Source of the DNA: Lachnospiraceae bacterium
GTDB lineage: Bacteria > Bacillota > Clostridia > Lachnospirales > Lachnospiraceae
Direction of reading: 5' to 3'
Assembly: GCA_009774535.1 (NCBI GenBank)
Contig: VSNY01000104.1
Span: 1-12,984, forward strand
Length of the DNA: 12,984 bases
Each line of letters starts with the position of its first letter. Within the stretch, counting starts at the first letter, position 1. Under the pieces are notes generated by a model. It was not told the DNA's origin. It was given only the letters and a program-made list of their open reading frames with translations, and made no database searches. The translations under genes were made by a program, and so were the position numbers. Shown in pieces: positions 1-6,162 of the stretch.

Positions 1-992
1 AGCAGCTTCTCCATGGCCGTGATGCCTAAGAGCTTCGGCTCATACGGGTCGAAGCCCGCCTTCTTCACGGTATCCGCCACGGCGTCCTCATCCGTGTACT
101 TCCGGTTGGACCTTCCGGCCACAACCTTAAATCCGGCATACTTCACGCCGCTTAACGCCTGCTGCAATGCGAACTCCTTCACATCTGCCGCCCATGCCGC
201 CAGCTCATCCGCTTTCACGAGGATCGCCGCGATCTCGTCATCCTCCAGCGTGGCGGGCATCTCAAAGTCATATTTGGCAAGCTCCAGGTTGTACTCCGCC
301 CGCTTCCTGCAGACCGCCTTCGCCTTGCAGAATTTGCAGTGTTCCCCCGCACAGAATTCGCCCTCCCCGGCATAGGCCAGCTTCGCCTTCTCAGCAAGCT
401 CTCCCTCCGCCCACTGGAGAAGCTCATCTTTCGCCATGGCATACACGCTGACGTTCTCCCTGCGCGGCTGGTAGATTGCCATGCGGACGGTGTCAATGTC
501 ATAAATGCCGTCAAACAGCTCCAGCGCGCCCAGGGCGTACAGCATCATCTGCGGGTTCCCCTCGGCGGAAACCTCCACGCCCTTGCCGTGCTTGTAGTCG
601 ATGATATACAGCGTCCCGTCTGCGATGATCACGCAGTCCCCCGTGCCGAAGCCCTCTTCCACATACCGGGAGAAATCCAGCCGCTGCTCAATCAGCACCA
701 CCGGGTCTTTGCAGGTTTTCTTTGCCTCTTCCACCAGTGAAAGGACATATTCCGCATAACCGCAGGCACATTCCTCCATTTCCTCATCGTAGAAGGAAAG
801 TCCCTCCGTAGGGTCTGATGTGTCCATGCCCAGGGACAGCTTCAGTTTGTGTTCGCACAGGCTGTGGGCATCGGTGCCCTGCTGTGCGTATTCGCTGCCC
901 GTATCCTCGTAGTTCTCGCAGAGCCTCGCAGACGGCGGGCAGGCAAGCCACCGGTGGCTGGAGGATGCGGACAGTAATGCGTGTCTCCCCAT
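1..992 (-). CDS. DUF2800 domain protein, PD-(D/E)XK nuclease-like phage early protein (partial, C-terminus off window)
   Basis: I translated this frame by hand; it stays open from an ATG at 992 to the window edge, giving 330 residues, so perhaps a few tens of residues are missing. It begins MGRHALLSASSSHRWLACPP, the usual opening of DUF2800 proteins. A RecB/Cas4-like nuclease core is visible: DAH near residue 43, E102 in an IEQRLDF strand, D119 in GTGDC, and the D132-Y-K134 pair. Cysteines 18, 219, 222 and 228 (CKFCKAKAVC) are placed as in Fe-S-bound Cas4/AddB-type nucleases. In clostridial prophages this gene sits in the replication module, commonly beside DUF2815 and a DNA polymerase. Its ATG overlaps the upstream gene's TGA by one base (TGATG), which suggests translational coupling. 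The biochemical activity of the family is, as far as I know, inferred rather than shown. Confidence 0.9.
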   Translation of the reverse strand, partial: MGRHALLSASSSHRWLACPPSARLCENYEDTGSEYAQQGTDAHSLCEHKLKLSLGMDTSDPTEGLSFYDEEMEECACGYAEYVLSLVEEAKKTCKDPVVLIEQRLDFSRYVEEGFGTGDCVIIADGTLYIIDYKHGKGVEVSAEGNPQMMLYALGALELFDGIYDIDTVRMAIYQPRRENVSVYAMAKDELLQWAEGELAEKAKLAYAGEGEFCAGEHCKFCKAKAVCRKRAEYNLELAKYDFEMPATLEDDEIAAILVKADELAAWAADVKEFALQQALSGVKYAGFKVVAGRSNRKYTDEDAVADTVKKAGFDPYEPKLLGITAMEKL

Positions 993-1378
993 CACAACAC
1001 CTCCGCTTCCGCAAGCAGCGCAGGGTATTCCGCCGGGTCGATCTCTGACAGCTTATCCGCACCGTGCTTATTCAGCAACGCCCTCACTTCCTCCGTGTGT
1101 CCGGAGCGGGACTTCTCCGCCAGTACCGCCCGCACTTCCTCCAGCGTCAGCGGCTTCTCCTCCGGCTCCTGCTTTGCCGCCTTCGCATCCTTCTTCGCCA
1201 TGTTCTTTGCGGATTTCACTGTCTTGCCCGCTTTCCCGGTCTCCTCCGGCTCCTTCGTGGTCGTCATCTCCGCCTCTGCCGCATCGTTGTCCGCCACCGC
1301 ATCCGCAACGGCCTGCAGGCTGTCTGCAAGGGAACGTAAATCCCCGATGACGTCAAGCAGTAACTTCACTTTTCCCAT
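992..1378 (-). CDS. Phage protein of the type labelled 'rRNA biogenesis protein rrp5'
   Basis: 128 residues. I place the start at the ATG at 1378 (MGKVKLLLDVIGDLRSLADS) because an AGGAGG lies 8 nt upstream; ATGs at 1384 and 1405 are open in frame but badly spaced from it. The N-terminal third is a predicted helix. The middle, about residues 45-75, is a low-complexity Lys/Ala/Glu stretch. The C-terminus carries the recognisable LTLEEVRAVLAEKSRSGHTE and the LNKHGADKLSEIDP segment. Clostridial prophages often have this small gene just before DUF2800, usually annotated as rrp5-like; that name is transferred annotation and should not be read as a ribosomal role. The C-terminal block resembles small HTH or SAP-like helical modules, so single-strand or duplex DNA binding in phage replication is a guess. 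Confidence 0.8.
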   Translation of the reverse strand: MGKVKLLLDVIGDLRSLADSLQAVADAVADNDAAEAEMTTTKEPEETGKAGKTVKSAKNMAKKDAKAAKQEPEEKPLTLEEVRAVLAEKSRSGHTEEVRALLNKHGADKLSEIDPAEYPALLAEAEVL

Positions 1379-1571
1379 GTACATTTCCTCCTTCCATGAC
1401 TTCACTGACTGCCAGCTCCCGGACGGAACCGCCCGGAACGATGATGGTCAGCCTCTGTTTCTCCCCAAAGAGGAAGCGCAGGAAACGCTCCCTCACGGAG
1501 ACATTGCGGCAGCTCACGATCCCTTCCGCCGCCGGTTCTTTTGAAACACTGATCCTCAATGTGTGCCTCAC
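1353..1571 (-). CDS. Small hypothetical phage protein
   Basis: I choose a GTG start at 1571 (VRHTLRISVSKEPAAEGIVS) because GGAGGT sits 6 nt upstream; the longer in-frame ATG at 1616 has no ribosome binding site. That gives 72 residues. It is basic in the middle (RNVSVRERFLRFLFGEKQR) and ends with hydrophobic strands (LTIIVPG) and a polar tail, with no cysteine cluster or membrane segment. Its 3' end overlaps the following gene's start by 26 nt, typical of a compact phage operon. Small proteins like this recur between the sigma-like gene and the rrp5-type gene in clostridial prophages, from memory. I do not recognise a function. Confidence 0.65.
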   Translation of the reverse strand: MRHTLRISVSKEPAAEGIVSCRNVSVRERFLRFLFGEKQRLTIIVPGGSVRELAVSEVMEGGNVHGKSEVTA

Positions 1572-1654
1572 CTTTCCACCTCCGATTTCTAAAGGGCGGG
1601 ATTTTATGCCCTTCACTATACGGAGATTTGGAGGCTGTTTTGATGGGGTGTTTT

Positions 1655-2041
1655 TCAGAAAAACTTTTTAAATTTTTTCCTTCCAGCCTCAACCGACTCA
1701 TGCACGGTCCTGAAATTCATGCCTTCCTGCCGTGCGATCTCCCGGATTGACATACCGCCCGCCAGCTTTAACAGCCTCCTCTGCTGCACCTTAGAGAGCT
1801 TATGGAAAGCCTCATATACACGTCTGTCCTCTTCCATGGCGGCAAGCATCGCTTCCGGCGTTTCTTCCGTGCCGTACTCCACACCCTCAAACTCCACGGC
1901 ATCCAGCGAATGGCAGTGATAGCGTTCCTTCCTTGCAAGGTTGTCCTCCAGCCGCCTGTCCTCAATGATGACGGCACCGATGGATTCCTCCACCTCGATT
2001 TCCGACACTGTCCCATCTGCAAATTCATATTTAATTTTCAC
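1655..2041 (-). CDS. Sigma-70 region 4-like phage transcription regulator
   Basis: 128 residues from a GTG at 2041 (VKIKYEFADGTVSEIEVEES). GGAGG lies 8 nt upstream; the longer ATG frame from 2104 lacks such a site. The N-terminal 25 residues look like two beta strands. The central part is acidic (EGVEYGTEETPEAMLAAMEE). The C-terminus holds a helix-turn-helix of sigma region 4 type: LSKVQQRRLLKLAGGMSIRE, then IARQEGMNFRTVHESV and a basic tail KKFKKFF. Sigma regions 2 and 3 are absent, so it cannot be a full sigma factor; it more likely acts as an accessory sigma-like activator or DNA-binding regulator for the phage operon, of which it is the first gene. An 83-nt gap separates it from the next gene. 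Its own leader carries two terminators (2146-2274). Confidence 0.8.
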   Translation of the reverse strand: MKIKYEFADGTVSEIEVEESIGAVIIEDRRLEDNLARKERYHCHSLDAVEFEGVEYGTEETPEAMLAAMEEDRRVYEAFHKLSKVQQRRLLKLAGGMSIREIARQEGMNFRTVHESVEAGRKKFKKFF

Positions 2042-2145
2042 TTTGATTTCCTCCAGTCCTGAAATTTTTGAAAACAGAAAATTCAAGACTGGAAGGCGGC
2101 GCACGGGATTGATAAAATGTCAGAAAGAGCCTTTTTCCGACAACG

Positions 2146-2175
2146 AAAAAACGCACCCGCCGTAAGGCAGGTGCG
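2146..2175 (-). terminator. Intrinsic terminator/attenuator in leader of the phage early operon
   Basis: On the minus strand a 10-bp GC-rich stem (CGCACCTGCC with GGCGGGTGCG, one wobble) encloses a TTAC loop and is followed directly by six T. It lies about 105 nt upstream of the sigma-like gene's start, so any transcript from further right would be stopped here unless anti-terminated. Confidence 0.8.
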
Positions 2176-2240
2176 CTCGTCTTAAAAAAGGTGGTGCATA
2201 TTGGTGGACTTATGGGGATTGGCAGGGAATATGTCGAATG

Positions 2241-2274
2241 AAAAAATACCGCAATCCCCTCAAGGACTGCGGTA
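2241..2274 (-). terminator. Second intrinsic terminator in the same leader
   Basis: On the minus strand an 11-bp stem (TACCGCAGTCC with GGATTGCGGTA, one G-T wobble) has a 6-nt loop and is followed by six T. It is only 65 nt upstream of the terminator at 2146-2175, making a tandem terminator pair pointing towards the sigma-like gene. Confidence 0.8.
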
Positions 2275-2409
2275 TGTACAGAAAGCATATATTGTTTTGG
2301 TATGTAAGGCATGAAGCCTGTCCCTGCCCGTGGTAGATTCATGGCATCCCCTTTCCGGGGATACACAGCATATAATTCAGCCTTTCCCCAACAGCTTGTC
2401 AATGGGGAA

Positions 2410-2438
2410 ATTATATAAAATGAAATAGTAGCGAAACG
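2410..2438 (-). promoter_or_regulatory. Candidate promoter of the phage early operon
   Basis: The minus strand reads TATAAT at 2415-2410. The position expected for the -35 box (about 2433-2438) holds CGTTTC, which is not a consensus box but is one unit of a phased repeat. This arrangement fits a promoter that needs an activator. A perfect TTGACA at 2402-2397 lies just downstream but has no good -10 at 16-18 nt. Start site is inferred near 2403. Confidence 0.4.
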
Positions 2439-2460
2439 GTAATGAAACGATATCGAAACG
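2422..2460. repeat. Four direct repeats with 11-bp period (GAAACG-type)
   Basis: Plus-strand units GAAATA (2422), GAAACG (2433), GAAACG (2444) and GAAACG (2455) are each exactly 11 bp apart; the last three extend to GAAACG(G/A)TA. One-helical-turn spacing puts all units on the same DNA face. They abut the TATAAT of the candidate minus-strand promoter, as expected for tandem binding sites of a regulator. Confidence 0.6.
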
Positions 2461-2665
2461 ATAAAAAAACGCAAGTTACGACACGAAAAATTAACAGAAT
2501 GTAATCTGACATAAGATGTTATGAAAAGATAAAATATTCTCTCTGAAACAACATAGCAAGTACAAAGAAACAGTCTGATTTTCAGGTTTGGCAGAATAAT
2601 TTGTGTAAGTAATATTCAACACAACGGCACAATCGCACAAAAAAAGTCCTTAAATTCTCTTGAGT
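2461..2665. other. Intergenic DNA with no recognised gene
   Basis: AT-rich sequence between the repeat array and the terminator at 2666. Frames crossing it are short, lack ribosome binding sites and show no family resemblance. It probably contains the junction between the phage module and the cargo operon, but I could not find a paired direct repeat marking it. Confidence 0.4.
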
Positions 2666-2731
2666 ACAAAAATTCCCCCGTGGAATAGCCATATGCACAT
2701 ATACAAATGTGAATATAGTTATTCCACGGGG
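2666..2731 (-). terminator. Long-stem terminator closing the winged-helix gene/cargo region
   Basis: A perfect 12-bp inverted repeat, CCCCGTGGAATA at 2676-2687 and its complement at 2720-2731, encloses a 32-nt loop that itself can form an inner stem (ATAT-CACAT with ATGTG-ATAT, one mismatch). On the minus strand the stem is followed by GGAATTTTTG. It lies about 60 nt after the winged-helix gene's stop. Confidence 0.75.
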
Positions 2732-2793
2732 AAACACTAAAAACAGTAAATTTTATGCGGTTCCAATTCTCAAACCGTCCTATGTAACACTTA

Positions 2794-3234
2794 TTATAAT
2801 TTTGTTTCAAGGCAATATCCAATACTACGAAAACATCGAATTATAAATGGAGTGTTCGGATATTCCTTATACAATTTTCTCCGCAGACTACGAACATGAC
2901 AGCCCACTGAATTGTTTTCATTGCCAAGAGAATCTTGCCCCCATAGCTTTTCATAAATTTGTGTATAAGTAAGAACATATCCTTTATTAACTACCAAAAG
3001 GCAAAGAAGATCAAATTCCTTTGCCTTTAGTTCAATTTCCTTTCCATAGCAGTAAACCTTTCTACGGCCAGGATAAATTTCCAACTCCGAAAGACACAGA
3101 ACCTCATCATTGCTTAACCACAGTTCCTCAAAAGCAGGATGGCGATTCACCGCACACACTATTTTTTCAACAGCATCTGAATCCTGCTCATTAAATTCTA
3201 TTACTATGCGTCCGATGTCATCAACCTCCCTCAC
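2794..3234 (-). CDS. Orphan OmpR/PhoB-type winged-helix DNA-binding protein
   Basis: 146 residues from a GTG at 3234, preceded by AGGAAAG; no better in-frame start is seen. Residues 1-45 (IGRIVIEFNEQDSDAVEKIV and the following AVNRHP) form a short acidic domain with none of the conserved Asp/Thr/Lys positions of a response-regulator receiver. Residues about 48-146 match the Trans_reg_C winged helix: LSELEIYPGRRKVYCYGKEI, then an LKAKEFDLLCLL helix, LTYTQIYEKLWG, the recognition helix NNSVGCHVRSLRRKL, and the wing RSIGYCLE. It therefore probably binds DNA without classical phosphorylation. It is co-directional with the redox operon but separated by 110 nt and a candidate promoter, so it may be independently expressed. 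Its target is unknown. Confidence 0.85.
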   Translation of the reverse strand: MREVDDIGRIVIEFNEQDSDAVEKIVCAVNRHPAFEELWLSNDEVLCLSELEIYPGRRKVYCYGKEIELKAKEFDLLCLLVVNKGYVLTYTQIYEKLWGQDSLGNENNSVGCHVRSLRRKLYKEYPNTPFIIRCFRSIGYCLETKL

Positions 3235-3272
3235 ACTTTCCTATCTGGTTCATAAAGCCTGTAAAAACCTTG

Positions 3273-3278
3273 ATTATA
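3273..3278 (-). promoter_or_regulatory. Candidate -10 box for the winged-helix gene
   Basis: TATAAT on the minus strand, 39 nt upstream of the GTG at 3234. No consensus -35 box is present at 16-18 nt, so support rests on the -10 sequence and position alone. Confidence 0.35.
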
Positions 3279-3326
3279 TTACTTTATAATGATTACGCTC
3301 TTTACAAACGCGTTATCTATTAACAT
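3279..3326 (-). other. Micro-ORF (15 codons) behind a strong ribosome binding site
   Basis: The stop codon of the flavin reductase overlaps TAAGGAGG, a strong ribosome binding site with no normal gene after it. An ATG at 3326, about 14 nt on, opens MLIDNAFVKSVIIIK then stop. It may be the remnant of a deleted eighth operon gene or a leader-type peptide; the spacing is longer than optimal. Its stop codon adjoins the candidate promoter of the winged-helix gene. Confidence 0.3.
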
Positions 3327-3344
3327 GATATCGAATCAGCCTCC

Positions 3345-3842
3345 TTACTTCGCCGGATGCACTTGGGAATACCCATTCCATGCAAACAGGGCTTCCTCCA
3401 CTTCATTGCCATAAACCTGTTCTACATCACAAATATACAGGTAATGGTCACCAACCTCGTGATATTCTTTCATGCTACATACAATTGCCACACGGCTATG
3501 GACAGGAATCTTAATGTCACTGCCCTCTACTTCTGTAAGTTCAATACCAAATTGGGCAACTTTATCCGTATCGCGGCCTGTAGTACTTCCACAGCCCATC
3601 ACTGCTTCGGCTATTTCTGTACCGGGAATTGTAAGGATAACTTTCTTATTATTCCGTACCATTTCTCCGCTGTAAGAAGTCTTTGCCATAGCATACCCGA
3701 TCATGTTCGGATTGAAAGAAAGATATGTCCACCAGGACACTGTAGCAAGATTCGTGGAGCCATCCGGCTTTTGTGTGCATACAAGGCTTACCGGATTCGG
3801 AGAAGTCAGCTTTGCCGCCTGCGGTAAATTGATTTTATTCAT
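3345..3842 (-). CDS. Flavin reductase family protein (split-barrel, flavoredoxin-like)
   Basis: 165 residues. I take the ATG at 3842 (MNKINLPQAAKLTSPNPVSL), with AAGGA 10 nt upstream, over the ATG at 3851, which is only 2 nt from that site. The protein matches the DIM6/NTAB FMN-binding split barrel: N-terminal PNPVSLVCTQKPDGSTNLAT, then SWWTYLSFNPNMIGYAMAKT, the phosphate-loop-like SYSGEMVRNNKKVILTIPG and a C-terminal strand GDHYLYICDVEQVYG. Family members bind FMN and either reduce free flavin with NAD(P)H or act as flavoredoxin-type electron carriers. It is the last clear gene of the redox operon, 26 nt after its neighbour. In this context I infer a role in supplying reduced flavin or shuttling electrons. 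Partner and substrate are unknown. Confidence 0.88.
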   Translation of the reverse strand: MNKINLPQAAKLTSPNPVSLVCTQKPDGSTNLATVSWWTYLSFNPNMIGYAMAKTSYSGEMVRNNKKVILTIPGTEIAEAVMGCGSTTGRDTDKVAQFGIELTEVEGSDIKIPVHSRVAIVCSMKEYHEVGDHYLYICDVEQVYGNEVEEALFAWNGYSQVHPAK

Positions 3843-3868
3843 AATTAGCATTTCCTTTCATTGAGTTA

Positions 3869-4417
3869 TCAAATTGATTTTCCAAGCTCGTAGGCTTTTT
3901 GAAGTTCTGGTTTCCCTTCAATCTCACCCACATGCCCATTCCCTCCGGCAAGTACAGCCCCAAGGTTTTCCCATTTCAAATGTTCCATCAAATGGTCATA
4001 GTAAAGAAGCACATCATCGAAACCATTTCCTTCCGCAGCCATCAGCAGTGCCGAAGCCCTGCCATACCCTCTCAGGAGATTCCCATCGCCTTCCTCTAAT
4101 GCAAACAGGCGGTCAATGGCAGTCCTAATCTGACCGCTCATATTCCAGTAATACAACGGTGTGGCAAGTACGACCACATCGCATTCTTTTACCGCAGGAT
4201 AAATTTTATCCATATCATCTCTTTGGACACAAGGGCATTCCCTGCTGCTATGACCGCCAAAGCAGCCCTTGCAGCCATGGATATCCATACCGTCAAGGAA
4301 AAATTCTGTAACTGTATTTCCTGCTTCTTTTGCGCCTTTCGTAAATTCTGCTGTCAAAGCTGCTGTATTCCCCGCTTTCCTGGGGCTTCCATTTAGAATC
4401 ACAATCTTCTTGCCCAT
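3869..4417 (-). CDS. NADPH-dependent FMN reductase-like flavoprotein (second copy)
   Basis: 182 residues from the ATG at 4417. AAGGAGG overlaps the stop codon of the preceding gene (TAAGGAGG), so translation is probably coupled; the ATG at 4438 lies inside the preceding gene and is rejected. Flavodoxin-like fold: strand KKIVILNG, FMN phosphate loop SPRKAGNT (residues 11-18), and the second flavin loop ATPLYYWNMSGQIRTAIDR (about 92-110). Cysteines 49, 52, 61 and 63 sit in the loop where related proteins often carry a cysteine pair or Fe-S motif, but the spacing (CX2CX8CXC) does not match a standard 4Fe-4S motif. It is a paralogue of the next gene upstream and likely passes electrons between NAD(P)H, FMN and a partner in the operon. 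Confidence 0.88.
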   Translation of the reverse strand: MGKKIVILNGSPRKAGNTAALTAEFTKGAKEAGNTVTEFFLDGMDIHGCKGCFGGHSSRECPCVQRDDMDKIYPAVKECDVVVLATPLYYWNMSGQIRTAIDRLFALEEGDGNLLRGYGRASALLMAAEGNGFDDVLLYYDHLMEHLKWENLGAVLAGGNGHVGEIEGKPELQKAYELGKSI

Positions 4418-4427
4418 ATTCCCCTCC

Positions 4428-4973
4428 TTAAATCTCATCTGCTAAAGCCGCTGCCTTTTTGCAGCCATCCGTCTTGTCAATGTCACCCACATTCAGAACC
4501 CCAGGGATCAGAACCTCGCCAACCATTTTCCATTTGTTCAAAGCACACATACGCTCCATGGGGATACGGACTCCATCCATGACCGACATATCCTCTTCCT
4601 CGCAACAGGTGATCAGCGCACACTCCTTGCCAGAAATGTCTTTACCGCTTACTACGAAAGAGAATATCCGGTCTATGACACCCTTGATCTGTGCCGGGAT
4701 AGAGTACCAGTAGACCGGCATCGTGAATACAATAACGTCTGCCTCCAAAATAGCTGGCGCTATCGTATTGAAGTCATCATCAAAGGTACATGCTTTCCCT
4801 GTGGAATAGCATGTTTCACAGGCACGGCATCCACCTACCTTTTTCAAGGCGGCATCAAAACGGGTAACTGTATGCCCTTTCTCCTCGGCGGCCTTGATAA
4901 ACGCATCCGTCATGGCAAAACTGTTACCATTTTTGCGCGGGCTTCCTGTAATAACAACAATTTTCTTACTCAT
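4428..4973 (-). CDS. NADPH-dependent FMN reductase / iron-sulfur flavoprotein-like
   Basis: 181 residues from the ATG at 4973 (AGGAGG 9 nt upstream; the ATG at 5027 has no such site). Flavodoxin-like fold with KKIVVITG and phosphate loop SPRKNGNS (residues 11-18), and a second flavin-contact loop TMPVYWYSIPAQIKGVIDR. Cysteines 49, 52, 55 and 62 form CX2CX2CX6C, which matches the compact 4Fe-4S motif known from archaeal iron-sulfur flavoprotein (Isf). That suggests a combined FMN plus Fe-S electron carrier, not a simple FMN reductase. A 76-nt gap without a terminator separates it from the upstream flavodoxin gene. It likely belongs to the electron-supply part of the operon. Whether the cluster is real needs spectroscopy. 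Confidence 0.88.
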   Translation of the reverse strand: MSKKIVVITGSPRKNGNSFAMTDAFIKAAEEKGHTVTRFDAALKKVGGCRACETCYSTGKACTFDDDFNTIAPAILEADVIVFTMPVYWYSIPAQIKGVIDRIFSFVVSGKDISGKECALITCCEEEDMSVMDGVRIPMERMCALNKWKMVGEVLIPGVLNVGDIDKTDGCKKAAALADEI

Positions 4974-5049
4974 ACAACGATTCCTCCTTTTTTCTTCCTT
5001 CTTGTTTTTTATAATAAGCCATACCAAAACCTATTCTTTAATCCGGCTT

Positions 5050-6162
5050 TCATAATCCTTTCAGCCATTCTGTCACCTGCTCCCTGCAATATGGTATATC
5101 GCCGCAGTATATCTCCAATGGTTCTTCCACAACTGTCCCGCTGCACACTGCTTTTATGTCCTCTATGCTTCTGCCTGCACCGCCTCCGCCATGGGTCACC
5201 ACAGGTATGACAGATTTCCCTGAAAAGTCATAACGATTCAGGAACGCCTCTACAGGTTTCGGTATCGTATCCCACCATAATGGGAACACAAGGAATACCA
5301 AATCATACCCATCAATATTTTCCGGCATATCCACAAGCTCCGGCAGTTCCTGACGCCCCATTTCCTCACTTGCCGCCGATACAGTATCGGAATAGGAAGA
5401 CGGGTAATGTTCTTTCGTGTTGATGGAAACAATATCCCCGCCTGCAGCATCCTGTATCATCTGCCCGATCACCTGGCTGTTCCCCAGGAATTCCTTTTTC
5501 TCATTGAGCAGCAGGGATGCCCCGGAGACTGCGTCCACACCATCAGCAAAGTCCGTATTGCCAACCCTCGTAAAATATACGGTCAGAATCTTTCTGCCGT
5601 TAAAATCTACGCTTTCACCTGAGATAGCCGTTTCCTGATCAACCTCAACTGTCAGAAAATGTCTCTTAACATAGGGCAGCAGCCATACATCCATAAGCAC
5701 CGCCAGAAGGGAGATCAGTATTACCAGAGCAGCCGGAAGTACCTTATATTTCTTTTGTACGCGGCCAAATGTATGAACCAGTACATGGAACGCAATAAGC
5801 ACAAATCCGGCCAAAGCTAAAACAGCATGTATCCGTCCAATACCCGCCATATGGATGCCTGTATGGAACAAGTATCTGGAATTGATAATGCCTGTCAACA
5901 AAATAGATGCCATATCTGCCGCTAAGGCAAAATTTACAGCAACCGCAATCTTTCTTTTCCTGTTATAAATACCTTTCTTTATTGCTTTATACCACTTTAT
6001 GTTGATGATATTATGAATTATGGTCATTGCAATAAATACAATGCCAGCCACCTCATGGAAAGGAGCGCCTGTAAAGGAATACCCCAATAATGCTATAAAC
6101 AGCAATCCCAATATGATATCAATGGCTTTTTTTACCCTGCCTGTGGCATTATATTTATCCAT
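5050..6162 (-). CDS. DUF4405 cytochrome b-like membrane domain fused to flavodoxin
   Basis: 370 residues. The ATG at 6162 overlaps the MATE gene's stop by 8 nt. Residues 1-165 hold about five hydrophobic segments (near 12-30, 37-54, 73-95, 108-131, 143-163) with paired histidines in DUF4405 style: H36 (FHEVAG), H50 (IIHNIINIKWY), H112 (IHAVLALAGF), H126 and H130 (FHVLVH), and H100/H104 in a loop. This is the layout expected for membrane heme b ligands. Residues about 190-370 are a Flavodoxin_4 domain: TVYFTRVGNTDF (FMN phosphate loop), the EHYPSSYSDT segment, LVFPLWWDTIPKPVEAFLNR and THGGGGAGRS. It probably moves electrons between a membrane donor or quinone pool and soluble flavoproteins. 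Heme binding and direction of flow are inferred. Confidence 0.85.
   Translation of the reverse strand: MDKYNATGRVKKAIDIILGLLFIALLGYSFTGAPFHEVAGIVFIAMTIIHNIINIKWYKAIKKGIYNRKRKIAVAVNFALAADMASILLTGIINSRYLFHTGIHMAGIGRIHAVLALAGFVLIAFHVLVHTFGRVQKKYKVLPAALVILISLLAVLMDVWLLPYVKRHFLTVEVDQETAISGESVDFNGRKILTVYFTRVGNTDFADGVDAVSGASLLLNEKKEFLGNSQVIGQMIQDAAGGDIVSINTKEHYPSSYSDTVSAASEEMGRQELPELVDMPENIDGYDLVFLVFPLWWDTIPKPVEAFLNRYDFSGKSVIPVVTHGGGGAGRSIEDIKAVCSGTVVEEPLEIYCGDIPYCREQVTEWLKGL

Noticed and set aside
981..1544. 187-codon plus-strand frame opposite the phage genes
   Set aside because: Ser/Ala-rich antisense shadow of GC-rich minus-strand genes with good ribosome binding sites.
2397..2402. TTGACA on the minus strand as a -35 box
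   Set aside because: No acceptable -10 box at 16-18 nt downstream; the nearest TATAT-like sequence is about 21 nt away.
2031..2474. 147-codon minus-strand frame over the leader (MNLPRAGTGFMPYI segment inside)
   Set aside because: It runs through both intrinsic terminators and into the sigma-like gene's start, has no ribosome binding site at its first ATG and shows no family pattern.
2616..2822. 68-codon minus-strand frame below the winged-helix gene
   Set aside because: It spans the long terminator hairpin, overlaps the end of the winged-helix gene and has no recognisable motif.
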